Source: JACRCT01 sp036504155 (GTDB lineage: Bacteria; Myxococcota; Myxococcia; Myxococcales; UBA5297). From it: a stretch of DNA of 64,000 nt. The translations under genes and the position numbers were made by a program. The notes beneath the pieces are model-generated. The model made no database searches. It saw only the letters and a program-made list of their open reading frames with translations, and was not told the DNA's origin. The stretch is from positions 1 through 64,000 of the forward strand of contig DASXVQ010000138.1 in NCBI GenBank assembly GCA_036504155.1, given 5' to 3'. Shown one piece after another: positions 8,382 through 17,259 of the stretch (positions are counted from its first letter, which is position 1; each line of letters opens with the position of its first letter).

Positions 8382-9105
8382 GGCCGAGCTGGACGGCCTC
8401 GGCCGGGCGGTGCTGGAGACGCTGCGGGCGCACCCCGAGGAGTTCGGGACGCCCCGCGCGGCGCAGCTCGAGGCCAAGGCGCCGAACCTGCCCATCCCGG
8501 CGTTCGTGCTCGAGTCGGAGGCGGGCCTGCTGCTGGGCGAGTCCCCGGCGCGCTCGCTGAGCCTGGCGATTCCGGTCTACGAGGCGATGGAGGGCGGGGT
8601 CTGGACCTTCGGCCCGCCGTTCGCCGAAGCGCGCGAGCCGCGCGACTTCCTGCAGATCCTGGTCGTCCAGGCGTCGCCGCCGGCTTCGCGGGTGGCGCTC
8701 TCCCGGGTGGCGTCGCTGCGCAGCCTCGCCCAGCGGCTGCCCGGCTGGTTCGCGCACAGCGAAGATCAGCGGACCACGGCGCGGGTGCACCGCCAGCTCC
8801 TCGCCGCGGGCTTCTCGCAAAGCCGGCTCGCGGATGCGCTGCTCGCCCAGGCGGCGGACGAAGGCTTCGCGGGCTGCGTCGCGGTCGCCGCGGGGGTGCC
8901 CTCGGCGCGGGCGCTGGAGCTGATGCAGCCGTTCGGCGAGCGGCTGGCGAAGCTCAAGAGCTCGCTGGTCCCGTCGGCGAGGACGCCGGCCGGGGTGCTC
9001 GAGGGCTGCGAAGCCAAGGACTGCGGGACCTGTGACGAGGCCGTCGTCTGCGACAAGGTGCGCGAGGTGCTCGCCGCGGATCGCGCCAAGAAGGAATCGA
9101 GGTAG
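8371..9105 (+). CDS. Unknown operon protein with C-terminal Cys motif
   Basis: This 244-residue protein has no family I recognise. The ATG overlaps the end of the activator gene by 11 bp. The body is a soluble mixed alpha/beta sequence without membrane segments. The last 30 residues hold GCEAKDCGTCDEAVVC, four cysteines spaced C-x4-C-x2-C-x5-C, suitable for a 4Fe-4S cluster or zinc. Its place between the activators and the CooC-like ATPase suggests a role in maturation of, or electron supply to, the dehydratase/reductase-like enzyme; this is inference from context only. Confidence 0.75.
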   Translation: MPLEAELDGLGRAVLETLRAHPEEFGTPRAAQLEAKAPNLPIPAFVLESEAGLLLGESPARSLSLAIPVYEAMEGGVWTFGPPFAEAREPRDFLQILVVQASPPASRVALSRVASLRSLAQRLPGWFAHSEDQRTTARVHRQLLAAGFSQSRLADALLAQAADEGFAGCVAVAAGVPSARALELMQPFGERLAKLKSSLVPSARTPAGVLEGCEAKDCGTCDEAVVCDKVREVLAADRAKKESR

Positions 9106-9113
9106 GGGACACC

Positions 9114-9881
9114 ATGGATGCTTTCACCATCGCCTGTCTCGGCAAGGGCGGCACCGGCAAGACGCTGGTCTCGACGCTGCTGGGGCGCATCGCGCGCGAC
9201 GCCGGGATCCGGACGCTGCTCGTCGACGCCGACCCGGTGGGCGGCCTCACGCTCTCCTGCGGCATCACCGGCGCGGTGACCGTGGCCGAAGCGCGCGAGC
9301 AGATCATCGACCGCGTCAAGGCGCTGACGGCCGACACCCCGGCGCAGGAGACCCGCGAGATCGCCGAGTGGATGATCGCCAAGACGCTGGTCGAGAAGGA
9401 CGGGCTCGCCTTCCTGGCCATGGGGCAGCGGCGGTCGCTCGGGTGCTACTGCTCGCTCAACTTGCTCCTGCGGAAGATGATCGGCGCGGTGGTCGCGCGC
9501 TTCGACCTGGTGGTCGTGGACGCCGAGGCGGGCATCGAGCAGGTCAACCGCGAGGTGGTGGAGCGCGTGGACCAGGCGCTGCTGCTCAGCGACGGCTCGC
9601 AGCGCGCGGTGCAGACCTGCCTGCTGGTGCGCGACACCATCGGGCGGGTGCCGATGATGGAGCGCTGCAAGATGGGCGTGCTCTTCAACCGCGTCCCGGG
9701 CGTCGACGAGCTGCACCGGCGCACGCTGGAACAGGCCGGGCTGAGCGTGGTGGGCGTGCTGCCGGCGGACGACGAGGTCAGCAAGGCGGATCGCGCCGGG
9801 ACCACGCTGCAGTCGCTCGGGCCGCAGACGGCCATCTACCGGATGCTCGCCGGGGCGATGAAGGGGATCGGGCCGCTGTAG
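9114..9881 (+). CDS. CooC-like MinD/SIMIBI-class ATPase
   Basis: This 255-residue P-loop ATPase has a deviant Walker A motif GKGGTGKT (10-17) with the signature Lys11, and LLVDADP (35-41). GCYCS (110-114) gives the CxC pair (Cys111, Cys113) that binds the metal at the dimer interface in CooC. VVDAEAGIEQVNR followed by DQALLLSD is also typical of CooC. CooC inserts nickel into carbon monoxide dehydrogenase. No CODH gene is in the window, so a related role in cluster or metal insertion for the upstream reductase-like proteins is inferred. It lies 8 bp after the Cys-motif gene and closes the operon. Confidence 0.85.
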   Translation: MDAFTIACLGKGGTGKTLVSTLLGRIARDAGIRTLLVDADPVGGLTLSCGITGAVTVAEAREQIIDRVKALTADTPAQETREIAEWMIAKTLVEKDGLAFLAMGQRRSLGCYCSLNLLLRKMIGAVVARFDLVVVDAEAGIEQVNREVVERVDQALLLSDGSQRAVQTCLLVRDTIGRVPMMERCKMGVLFNRVPGVDELHRRTLEQAGLSVVGVLPADDEVSKADRAGTTLQSLGPQTAIYRMLAGAMKGIGPL

Positions 9882-10127
9882 CGCGTCGCGTCGGGACCAC
9901 CCGGCCTCGGAGCCGGAGTCGAGACGGTCGCCCGGACGAGCTGGAGCGGACGGCGTGCGAGGCTCGTCCGTTGACCTCGCCCACCTGCCGGGCGCATCCT
10001 GCCTGCGGATGATGAACTTCACGGCAACGGACGCTGCGTAACTCCCCGCTCACCGGGCCCCTGGTGAGCGCGCGAGATTCGCAGTCCGATTCCTTCCAGT
10101 AATTGCCGCCGGGCCAGCGCCCGGCAG

Positions 10128-10898
10128 ATGGAGTTCGTCTTGAGCGATCGCTCATTCCAGTTCTTCCTGCAGTTCCACCAGGGCGTCCCGCGCCAGGGCC
10201 CGGGCCTCGCCGAGGCCACCGTCGACGCCTTTCGCCGCATCCAGGCGCTGCTGCCACCGGAGCCCCGCATCCTCGATCTCGGGTGTGGGAGCGGCGGGCA
10301 GACCGTGACGCTCGCCGGCCTGACGGCGGGGACCATCCTCGCGGTCGACATCAACGAGCCGTTCATCGAGGAAATGCGCCGGCATCTGGCCCAGCACGGG
10401 CTCGAAGGCCGGGTGACCGCCCAGGTCGGCGACATGAACGCGCTCGGGCTCCCGCCGCGGAGCTTCGACCTCGTCTGGTGCGAGGGCGCGCTGTTCGTGA
10501 CCGGCTTCGAGCGCGGGCTGCGGATCATCCACGAGCTGCTGCGAGGGCCCGGCCTGGCGGTGGTCAGCGAGGCGGCATGGCTGCGCCCGACCGAGGAGAT
10601 CCCCCGCGACGTCTTCGAGTTCTGGATGGAGAGCTACCCGGCGATTGTCGGCGTCGAAGAGAACCTCGCGTTGGCCCGAAAGGCCGGGTTTGAGGTGCTC
10701 GACCACTTCACCCTCGCCGCCGAAGGCTGGTCCGCCTACGTCGACCCGGTCGAGCGGCGGATGAACGAGGTGCTCGCGAAGAACCCGGGCGACGCCGACG
10801 CGGAGAAGGCGGCAGAACGGGAGCGGCGCGAGATCGCGATGTTCCGCAAGAACCGCGGCTGGTTCGGCTACGAGTTCTACCTGCTGAAGAAGAAGTGA
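10128..10898 (+). CDS. Class I SAM-dependent methyltransferase
   Basis: This 256-residue protein has a Rossmann-type methyltransferase core. Motif I is LDLGCGSGGQT (about 48-58), followed by ILAVDINEPFIEEM, GDMNALGLPPRSFDLVWCEGA and a Pro/Gly region before the helical C-terminus. It ends in KKK. It is a stand-alone gene, 246 bp after the reductase-like operon, which has no recognisable feature in between. The substrate is unknown; the layout is like small-molecule or quinone/ubiE-type enzymes. A hairpin terminator follows directly. Confidence 0.88.
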   Translation: MEFVLSDRSFQFFLQFHQGVPRQGPGLAEATVDAFRRIQALLPPEPRILDLGCGSGGQTVTLAGLTAGTILAVDINEPFIEEMRRHLAQHGLEGRVTAQVGDMNALGLPPRSFDLVWCEGALFVTGFERGLRIIHELLRGPGLAVVSEAAWLRPTEEIPRDVFEFWMESYPAIVGVEENLALARKAGFEVLDHFTLAAEGWSAYVDPVERRMNEVLAKNPGDADAEKAAERERREIAMFRKNRGWFGYEFYLLKKK

Positions 10899-10917
10899 CG
10901 GCTCGGTAGAGAGAGGG

Positions 10918-10946
10918 GCCCGGACCGCCGTGTCCGGGCTCCTTTA
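10918..10946 (+). terminator. Hairpin terminator after the methyltransferase gene
   Basis: GCCCGGAC at 10918-10925 pairs perfectly with GTCCGGGC at 10932-10939 across a six-base loop, followed by TCCTTTA. The stem is strong and the T-tract short. It lies 20 bp after the stop codon. Confidence 0.55.
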
Positions 10947-10960
10947 GACGATCAAACCCA

Positions 10961-11215
10961 CCCGGCGAGTCGGGTAGAGCCCGGCCTCCGTGCCGGGGGA
11001 GCGTCGGTCGGTGTCGGTCGTGGTCAACGCGCGACAACTGCTGCCCCGGCGAGTCGGGTAGAGCCCGGCCTCTGTGCCGGGGGCGCGTCGGTCGGTCGGT
11101 GTCGGTCGTGGTCAACGCCCGGCAACTGCCGCCCCGGCCACCCTTCGACAGGCTCAGGGCAGGCCCGGGCCGGCTCTACCCAGCTCCGCCGGCATGAGCT
11201 GTGGGGTGACAGCAG
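10961..11215. repeat. Tandem and terminal remnant of the 22.3-kb MITE-like family
   Basis: Two direct copies of a roughly 84-90 bp unit begin with CCCGGCGAGTCGGGTAGAGC (10961 and 11045). Both carry the GTAGAGCCCGGCCTC-TGCCGG core also found in the MITE-like element at 22277-22477. The stretch ends with AGCTGTGGGGTGACAGCAG at 11197-11215, one mismatch from that element's right terminal repeat. A CCTTCGACAGGCTCAGGGC REP-like string lies at 11142-11160. The left terminal repeat is missing, so this is a rearranged relative. It fills most of the gap between two convergent genes. Confidence 0.6.
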
Positions 11216-11234
11216 GCTGCAGCCGCCGGCCGCG

Positions 11235-12677
11235 TCAGTGCTTGAGCACCGAGCGCAGCTGTTCGTGCGCGCCGACGACCCGCGACAGGCCCTCGCTCAG
11301 CCCGCGCCCGTCGTCGGAGAGCTGCGCCGCGACGCGCGCCATGTCGCGCACGCCGGCGGAGATGTCGCTGATGCCCGAGCGCTGCTGCTCGGTGGCGCCG
11401 GCGATGGTCTGCACGCTCGCCGAGGAGTTGGCGAAGCTGGTGGTGATGCCCTCGAGCAGCCCGGAGACCGCGACGAGGCCGTCGTAGGCGCTGCGCAGCT
11501 CGCTGGTGCTGGCGTCGGCGTCCTTGGTCACCCGGGTCGCCCGCTGCCGCAGCTGGTCGAGCATCTTGTTGGCGCTCTTCAGGTCGGTGTTGGTCTGCGC
11601 CACCATCTGCTGCAGCGCCTGCGCCACCACCGCGAAGCCCTTGCCCTGCTCGCCGGCCTTGGCCGCCTCCAGCGAGGCGTTGATCCCCAGCATCGAGAGC
11701 GACTCCGCGATGTCGTGAATGGCCCGGTTGACGTCCTCGGTGCGCGAGACCTCCTCGGCCAGCTCGTCCATCTGCCCGCGCACTGCCTCGATGCGCGGCA
11801 CCGCGCCCTGGAACGCGCCCTCGAGGGCGTGCAGCTTCTCGCGGCCGGTGGTGGCGTCGGCCTTGACCCGCTCGGCCACCCCGCGCGCGTCCGCCGCCGC
11901 CGCCGCGGTCTCGGCGACGATCCTGCCGATGCGCTCCAGGGACATGCTCATCTGCGCCGAGGTGGCCGCCAGCTCGCTGGCGCTGGAGGCGAACGCCGAG
12001 GCCCGCGGGCCGATCGCGCCGATGGCCTGGTCGAGCTCGGGCTGGGCGCGCTCCACCGCCGCGAGCACCTCGCGGTTGCGGGTCAGGTTCTCCTGCGATT
12101 CGACGTACAGCGCCTGGTTGATGCGCTGGCCGGCGACGAGGAAGTAGGCGATGCAGGGGAGGAACAGCGCCAGGTACAGCAGGGCCTGGATCATGGTGCG
12201 CGTGGCCGACTGCGGGATCTGCGCCACCAGCCCGAAGTGCGTCGCCAGCAGGCAGAGCCCAAAGAGCGGCCCGGAGACGGCGATGCCCACCTTCAGGGCC
12301 CGGTTCGAGAAGAGCGCCAGGTAGGTGAACATCGTGATCATCGCGACCATCGTGCTCAGCCCCGCGCTCTCCTTGAGCAGCAGGATGAGGAGCAGCAGCG
12401 CGATGCCCGGCCCGGAGATCATCACCACGGCCTGCGTCATGTAGCCCTGCTCGGCCCGCCGGTTGGCGAAGGCCCAGGCGGTGCCCATCAGCACCGTGCA
12501 GACCACCATGGTGATCGACTGCCAGCAGGGCTTGGTCACCGCCCCGGCCAGGTTCACCAGGAGGACCATCGGCAGGATGGCGTACACCGCCACCGACCAG
12601 ATCTGCTTGTGCGTCCGGGCAAGGAACGCCGTCCGGCTGGCAAAGAAGTCGGCACCGCTCGAGTTCTGTTCGGTCAC
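11235..12677 (-). CDS. Methyl-accepting chemotaxis protein-like transducer
   Basis: This 480-residue protein has six hydrophobic segments between about residues 25 and 205 (multi-pass membrane sensor, no large periplasmic loop). A cytoplasmic helical signalling domain follows. The hairpin-tip region reads LSMLGINASLEAAKAGEQGK, then GFAVVAQALQQM, the conserved chemoreceptor contact region for CheA and CheW. The tip departs slightly from the consensus (SMLGINASLEA for NLLALNAAIEA). I chose the GTG at 12677, which has GGAG seven bases upstream, over an in-frame ATG at 12800 whose extra 41 residues look non-conserved. No che genes are nearby. Confidence 0.85.
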   Translation of the reverse strand: MTEQNSSGADFFASRTAFLARTHKQIWSVAVYAILPMVLLVNLAGAVTKPCWQSITMVVCTVLMGTAWAFANRRAEQGYMTQAVVMISGPGIALLLLILLLKESAGLSTMVAMITMFTYLALFSNRALKVGIAVSGPLFGLCLLATHFGLVAQIPQSATRTMIQALLYLALFLPCIAYFLVAGQRINQALYVESQENLTRNREVLAAVERAQPELDQAIGAIGPRASAFASSASELAATSAQMSMSLERIGRIVAETAAAAADARGVAERVKADATTGREKLHALEGAFQGAVPRIEAVRGQMDELAEEVSRTEDVNRAIHDIAESLSMLGINASLEAAKAGEQGKGFAVVAQALQQMVAQTNTDLKSANKMLDQLRQRATRVTKDADASTSELRSAYDGLVAVSGLLEGITTSFANSSASVQTIAGATEQQRSGISDISAGVRDMARVAAQLSDDGRGLSEGLSRVVGAHEQLRSVLKH

Positions 12678-12881
12678 AGCAGGGCTCCGCGCTTTCCCCT
12701 CCGCGGGTGCCGAAGGTGGTGAAGCATACTCCTGCCCGGACGGGGGGAGGGCGCCCGTATTCGCACTGCGTGCGCCTACCTCGACCAGCCAAGCGAGCAT
12801 CCCCGGCAGCGCCAGTCAGGACGTCTCTCGTCCTTTCCGGCGTTCAGGGAACGCGCGCAGGCCCGCGGCGAGCAGCCTGGC

Positions 12882-14990
12882 CTAGTCGCGGCGGCGAGGG
12901 CGCCCGAGATAGGTGAGTGCCAGGCCGGCGACCGCTAGCGCGACTCCCGTGGGCGATCCGCCGGCGTTGCAGCCGCAGCCGGTGCCGATCGTCGGGGGCT
13001 CCTCGCCGGTGTCCGCGCCGGGAAGGATCCCGCCGTCTCGCGTCGCCGTCGCAGCGTCGGCCGCGGCGACGGAAGAGGCGTCGCGACCCGCGGTCGGACC
13101 GCCGTCCTGCAGGACGACGGCATTCGCGTCCGCGGTCGAAATGGCTCCGGCGTCGTCCCCGACGTCGGCTCCGGCGTCGAAAACGGCGTCGAAAACGGCG
13201 TCGGCTCCGGCGTCGACTCCGGCGTCGGCTCCAGGCATCCCCGCATCCGGCCCGGGCGGCGGCGGCACGGCGCAGTTGAAGATGCAGGCCTTGGCCACGC
13301 AGCGCCACTCGCCGCGGTCGGACGGGTCGCAAGTGCCGGGAGCGCGGCTATTGCAGTCCGCGTCCGCGGTGCACTCCGAGACCGTCTGCCCGAGCCAGAA
13401 CTCGTCGATGGTGGTGTTGCCGTCAGGGGTCAGCGCGCGGAAGTGCAGCGTCGCGCCGTCGATCTCCATCAGGCAGTAGTGCAGGGTCGTCGCCTTGGCC
13501 TCGGTCCAGGTCTCCCCCGGCACCGAGTAGAGCGGGGCGCCGCCGCCGCCGGTCACCACGTACTTCACGCCGTTGGTGGTGCTGCGCTCGTAGTCGTGGT
13601 CGTGCCCGGAGAAGACGATGTCCACGCCGTACTGCTCGAAGAGCGGCGCGTAGAGGGAGCGGATGGTGGCGTTCGAGCCGTGCGAGCCGGACGAGTAGGC
13701 GCCCTGGTGCATCTGGACGAAGACGAAGCGCAGGCCCGGGTCGGCGGCGAAGTCGGCGAGGGTCTGCTGGGCGAAGGCGAGCTGGTCCGAGCCGGCGCCA
13801 TAGGCCGAGTCGTACTGGTCGAGGGTGAGCACGCCGACCTGCGCGAAGCGGCGCGCGTAGTAGCGCTCGCCGCCCGGGGAGGCGGTGGGGAGCACGAACT
13901 TCTCGCGGTAGAGGATGGCGTCGCCCTCGTGGTTGCCGATGGCCGGCAGCAGCGGGTAGCGCGAGACGAGCGGCGCCTCCACGCTGAAGAAGGTGGCCCA
14001 GTTCAGCGCCGTGGACGACTCGACCAGGTCCCCGGAGTGCAGCACCAGGTGCGGCGAGCGCGAGAGGATGCCGGCGATGACCGCGGCGTGGTCGGCGGGG
14101 TTCGTCCGCGTGTCTCCGAAGGCCACCACCCGCAGCGGGTCCGCGCGGTCGCCCTCGGTGCGCGCCTGCCCGCTGGCCAGCGGGCCCGCCGCGGACTCGA
14201 CCCGGTAGTGGTAGGTCGTGCTCGGCGCCAGGCTCGTCAGCGCCATCTCGTGGCGCAGCGCCGGCGTGGCGGACTCGGCGAGCTGGCCCATCGCCGCCGA
14301 GGGGCCCCAGGCCAGCCGGGCGGTCGAGGGCAGGTCGGTCTCCCAGCAGACCGTCAGGCCGTTGCGGCCCACCTGCTGCACGTACGGGCCCAGGACGAGC
14401 CGCGCGCTGGGCCCGGCGGAGTCCACGCCCAGGAGCTCCGGGATGAAGGAGAGGTCGGAGCTGCCGAGCGAGACGTTGTGGACCTCGACGGCCAGCACGT
14501 TGTCGCCGTCCACCAGCAGCGCCGGGTCGACCGTGAAGGTGGCGTCGCTGACGGTGACCTCGTGGTCGAACGCGGCGCTCTGGTTGGTGAGCGAGCCGGC
14601 GGGGACCGAGGCCCGGCCGATCTCCGTGCCGTTGAGGTAGGCGACGAAGCCGTCGTCGTAGCGGGCGCGCAGGGAGAGCTGGGTGAGGCCCGCGCGCTCG
14701 GCGCCGACGAAGAAGTGGGAGCGGGCGTAGACGGTGAGGTAGCCGTTCTGCATGTCGGTGAGGATGGTGCGGTCGTCGCCGTCCCCGTAGCCGATGCCGA
14801 AGCCCGCGGGAGAGTCGATCCACGACGTCTCGCCGGCGCCGCGGTCCTGCCAGCCGGCGGGCGGCGCGGTGTTGCCCTTCAGGTAGACGAGCGGGGTGCC
14901 CTCGCCGACGTAGACGAAGCTGGCGGCGTGCGCGGCGCCGGCGGCGAGCAGGGCGACGAGCGCGACGAGTGCGCTGAAGAGTCGGGTCAT
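12882..14990 (-). CDS. Secreted metallophosphoesterase with MYXO-CTERM anchor
   Basis: This 702-residue protein has a signal peptide (1-23). A galactose-binding-like beta domain follows to about 185, then a purple-acid-phosphatase-type N-terminal/FnIII domain to about 280. The calcineurin-like metallophosphoesterase domain has all metal-binding blocks: FGDTRTN, HSGDLVE, GNHEGD, QMHQG and GHDHDYE. A Cys-rich segment (CTADADCNSR) and a long Asp/Ala/Gly linker come next, then a C-terminal GTGCGCNAGG, a transmembrane helix and GRPRRRD. That tail is the MYXO-CTERM type, which implies processing and surface anchoring. The ATG has GGAGG upstream. It probably hydrolyses phosphoesters outside the cell. 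Confidence 0.9.
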   Translation of the reverse strand: MTRLFSALVALVALLAAGAAHAASFVYVGEGTPLVYLKGNTAPPAGWQDRGAGETSWIDSPAGFGIGYGDGDDRTILTDMQNGYLTVYARSHFFVGAERAGLTQLSLRARYDDGFVAYLNGTEIGRASVPAGSLTNQSAAFDHEVTVSDATFTVDPALLVDGDNVLAVEVHNVSLGSSDLSFIPELLGVDSAGPSARLVLGPYVQQVGRNGLTVCWETDLPSTARLAWGPSAAMGQLAESATPALRHEMALTSLAPSTTYHYRVESAAGPLASGQARTEGDRADPLRVVAFGDTRTNPADHAAVIAGILSRSPHLVLHSGDLVESSTALNWATFFSVEAPLVSRYPLLPAIGNHEGDAILYREKFVLPTASPGGERYYARRFAQVGVLTLDQYDSAYGAGSDQLAFAQQTLADFAADPGLRFVFVQMHQGAYSSGSHGSNATIRSLYAPLFEQYGVDIVFSGHDHDYERSTTNGVKYVVTGGGGAPLYSVPGETWTEAKATTLHYCLMEIDGATLHFRALTPDGNTTIDEFWLGQTVSECTADADCNSRAPGTCDPSDRGEWRCVAKACIFNCAVPPPPGPDAGMPGADAGVDAGADAVFDAVFDAGADVGDDAGAISTADANAVVLQDGGPTAGRDASSVAAADAATATRDGGILPGADTGEEPPTIGTGCGCNAGGSPTGVALAVAGLALTYLGRPRRRD

Positions 14991-15249
14991 GGGGCCTCCA
15001 AAACTGCTGCGGATTATAGGAGCCGACGGCCGGGGCTGCTGGGCTCGCGGGTGGACTCGTCGCCGGGAGGCTGACGGATCCCCGGCGCGGGACCTCGCGC
15101 TGCTGCGCCGAGCGCTCCCGCTACGCCTTCGCCGCACGACCCCGACACGTCCGACCCCGGCGCGGAGGCCGGGCACTCCCCCGACGCGGAAAGCGCGTCA
15201 GGCGCGCGCCGCGGCAGGATGGGCTGGCGCACACCAGGGGTAAAGCCGG

Positions 15250-15255
15250 TAGGAT
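15250..15255 (+). promoter_or_regulatory. -10-like box 6 nt before the hybrid kinase start
   Basis: TAGGAT with upstream GG (CGGTAGGAT) ends six bases before the ATG at 15262, and no ribosome site is present. This suggests transcription starting at the A of the start codon. Confidence 0.4.
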
Positions 15256-15261
15256 GGCGAC

Positions 15262-17253
15262 ATGGCTTCGGGCGGCACGGTCCTCGACCTCCTGGGGGTC
15301 TTCGAGCGCGAGACGGCCTCGCTGGAGTTCGGCAAGATCGTCGCCGGGGCCCTGCGCTTCCTGCACGGCCACCTCGGCATCGACCGCGCCTCGGTGGCGC
15401 TGCTGCGGGAGGGCCAGGAGGGCTTCCGGGTCTACGACACCACCCTGCCCATCGCCGGGGTCGAGTCGGGCGCGCTGCTGCCGCCCAACGCCGCCTCGCT
15501 CGCCGAGACCGTGCGCGAGAGGCGCGCCGTCTACCGCAAGGACCTCTCGGCGCAGCCCGCCACCAACCCGGTGGACCAGAAGTTCCTGGCGGCGGGGCTG
15601 CGCTGCACCCTGAGCGTGCCGCTGGTGGCGGGGGGCCGCTGCCTGGGCACCCTCAACGCGGCGGTGCGCGAGGCCGACGGGCTCTCCCCGGAGACGATGG
15701 CGCTCGTCGAGCTGCTGGCGCCGCGGCTGGCGCAGGCCATCGAGAACGGGCTGGTGGTGGACGCGCTGGGGCGCAGCGAGCGGCAGTTCCGCACCGTGTT
15801 CGAGCGGCTCCACGACGGCATCCTCGTCGCCGACCGGGCGACCCGGCGCCTGACGCTGGTCAACCAGGCCATGGCGGCGATGCTCGGGCGCGAGGCCGGG
15901 CAGCTGCTTCGGTTGGCCATCGACGACCTCCACCCCGCGGGCGAGCTGCCGCGGGTGCTGGAGGCCTTCCGGGCGCTGGCCGCCGGAGAGATCGCCAGCG
16001 CCGCCGACATCCCGCTGCTGCGCGCCGACGGGGCGGTCTTCCCGGCCGACGTCTCGGCGGCGAGCCTGGAGATGGGCGGCCGGCCCTGCGTGGTGGGGGT
16101 GTTCCGCGACGCCGGCGAGCGGCGGCGGCGCGAGCAGGAGATGCTGCAGGCGCAGAAGATGGACTCCATCCGGCTGCTGGCGGCCGGCCTCGCCCACGAC
16201 TTCAACAACCTCCTGACCGGCATCCTGGGCAACCTGACCACGGCGCGGGACCTGGTGGGCGCCGGGAGCGAGGCGGGCGGCCTGCTCGGCGAGTCCGAGC
16301 GCGCCTGCGCCCACGCCGCGCGGCTGACCCGGCAGCTGCTCACCTTCGCCAAGGGCGGCGCGCCGGTGCGCAAGGTCCTCGACCTGCGCGCCGCGGTGCG
16401 CGACGCGGCGGGCCTGGCCTGCGCGGGCTCCGACGTGCGCTGCGAGGTGGAGGTGGCGGACGCGCCGTGGGCCGTCTTCGCCGACGAGGGCCAGCTGGTG
16501 CAGGCGGTGCAGAACCTGGTGCACAACGCGGTGCAGGCGAGCCCGCGCGGCGGGAGGGTGCGGGTGGCGCTGACCAACGCGCCGGCCGCGGGGGGCGGGC
16601 AGGACCAGGCCTGCGTGACGGTGCAGGACTGGGGCTGCGGCATCGCGCCCGAGGCGCTGGGCAGGGTCTTCCTGCCGTTCTTCACCACCCGCGAGCACGG
16701 CAACGGGCTGGGCCTGGCGGTGGCGCACTCCATCGTCGCCAACCACGGCGGGCGCCTGGAGGTGGAGTCGCAGCTGGGCCGGGGCAGCACCTTCCGGCTC
16801 TGGCTCCCGGCGCGGCGGGGCGACGCGCCGCCGGAGCGAGCGGCGGCGGCGGAGCCCGCCCGCGGCGCGGGGCGGGTGCTGGTGATGGACGACGAGGTGC
16901 TGGTGCGCACGGTGGCGAGCGCGGTGCTCTCGCGCGCCGGCTACCAGGTGACCTGCGTCGAGCACGGGCAGGCGGCGGTGGACGAGCACGCCGCGGCCGG
17001 GGCGCGGGGCGAGCCGTTCGATCTGGTGGTGCTGGACCTCACCGTGCGCGGCGGGATGGGAGGGCAGGAGGCGGCGCGGCGGATCCTGCAGGCCTCGCCC
17101 GAGGCGCGGCTGCTGGTCTCCAGCGGCTACAGCGACGACCCGGTGATGGACGACCCGGCGGGCCACGGGCTCGCCGGCGTGCTGCCCAAGCCGTACTCGG
17201 CGAGCCAGCTGTGCGAGGCGGTGGCGGCCGCGCTGCGCGCGGCCGGGCGCTGA
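15262..17253 (+). CDS. Hybrid sensor histidine kinase (GAF-PAS-HisKA-HATPase-REC)
   Basis: This 663-residue soluble sensor has a GAF domain (about 20-165), a PAS domain (about 175-290) and a HisKA domain with phospho-acceptor in LAHDFNNLLTGIL (about 310). The ATPase domain has NLVHNAV, WGCGIAPE and GNGLGLAVAHSIV. A C-terminal receiver (about 545-660) has MDDEVLV, the phosphorylatable Asp in VVLDLTV and LPKPYSAS. HDFNN-type kinases of this layout are common in Myxococcota and often orphan. There is no transmembrane segment, so it senses an intracellular signal. It converges with fhs, with 6 bp between stops. Confidence 0.93.
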   Translation: MASGGTVLDLLGVFERETASLEFGKIVAGALRFLHGHLGIDRASVALLREGQEGFRVYDTTLPIAGVESGALLPPNAASLAETVRERRAVYRKDLSAQPATNPVDQKFLAAGLRCTLSVPLVAGGRCLGTLNAAVREADGLSPETMALVELLAPRLAQAIENGLVVDALGRSERQFRTVFERLHDGILVADRATRRLTLVNQAMAAMLGREAGQLLRLAIDDLHPAGELPRVLEAFRALAAGEIASAADIPLLRADGAVFPADVSAASLEMGGRPCVVGVFRDAGERRRREQEMLQAQKMDSIRLLAAGLAHDFNNLLTGILGNLTTARDLVGAGSEAGGLLGESERACAHAARLTRQLLTFAKGGAPVRKVLDLRAAVRDAAGLACAGSDVRCEVEVADAPWAVFADEGQLVQAVQNLVHNAVQASPRGGRVRVALTNAPAAGGGQDQACVTVQDWGCGIAPEALGRVFLPFFTTREHGNGLGLAVAHSIVANHGGRLEVESQLGRGSTFRLWLPARRGDAPPERAAAAEPARGAGRVLVMDDEVLVRTVASAVLSRAGYQVTCVEHGQAAVDEHAAAGARGEPFDLVVLDLTVRGGMGGQEAARRILQASPEARLLVSSGYSDDPVMDDPAGHGLAGVLPKPYSASQLCEAVAAALRAAGR

Positions 17254-17259
17254 GGGGGC

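Noticed and set aside
13039..13250. The GCGTCG-rich stretch in the metallophosphoesterase gene as a separate DNA repeat
   Set aside because: It encodes the Asp/Ala spacer of the surface protein and needs no further explanation.
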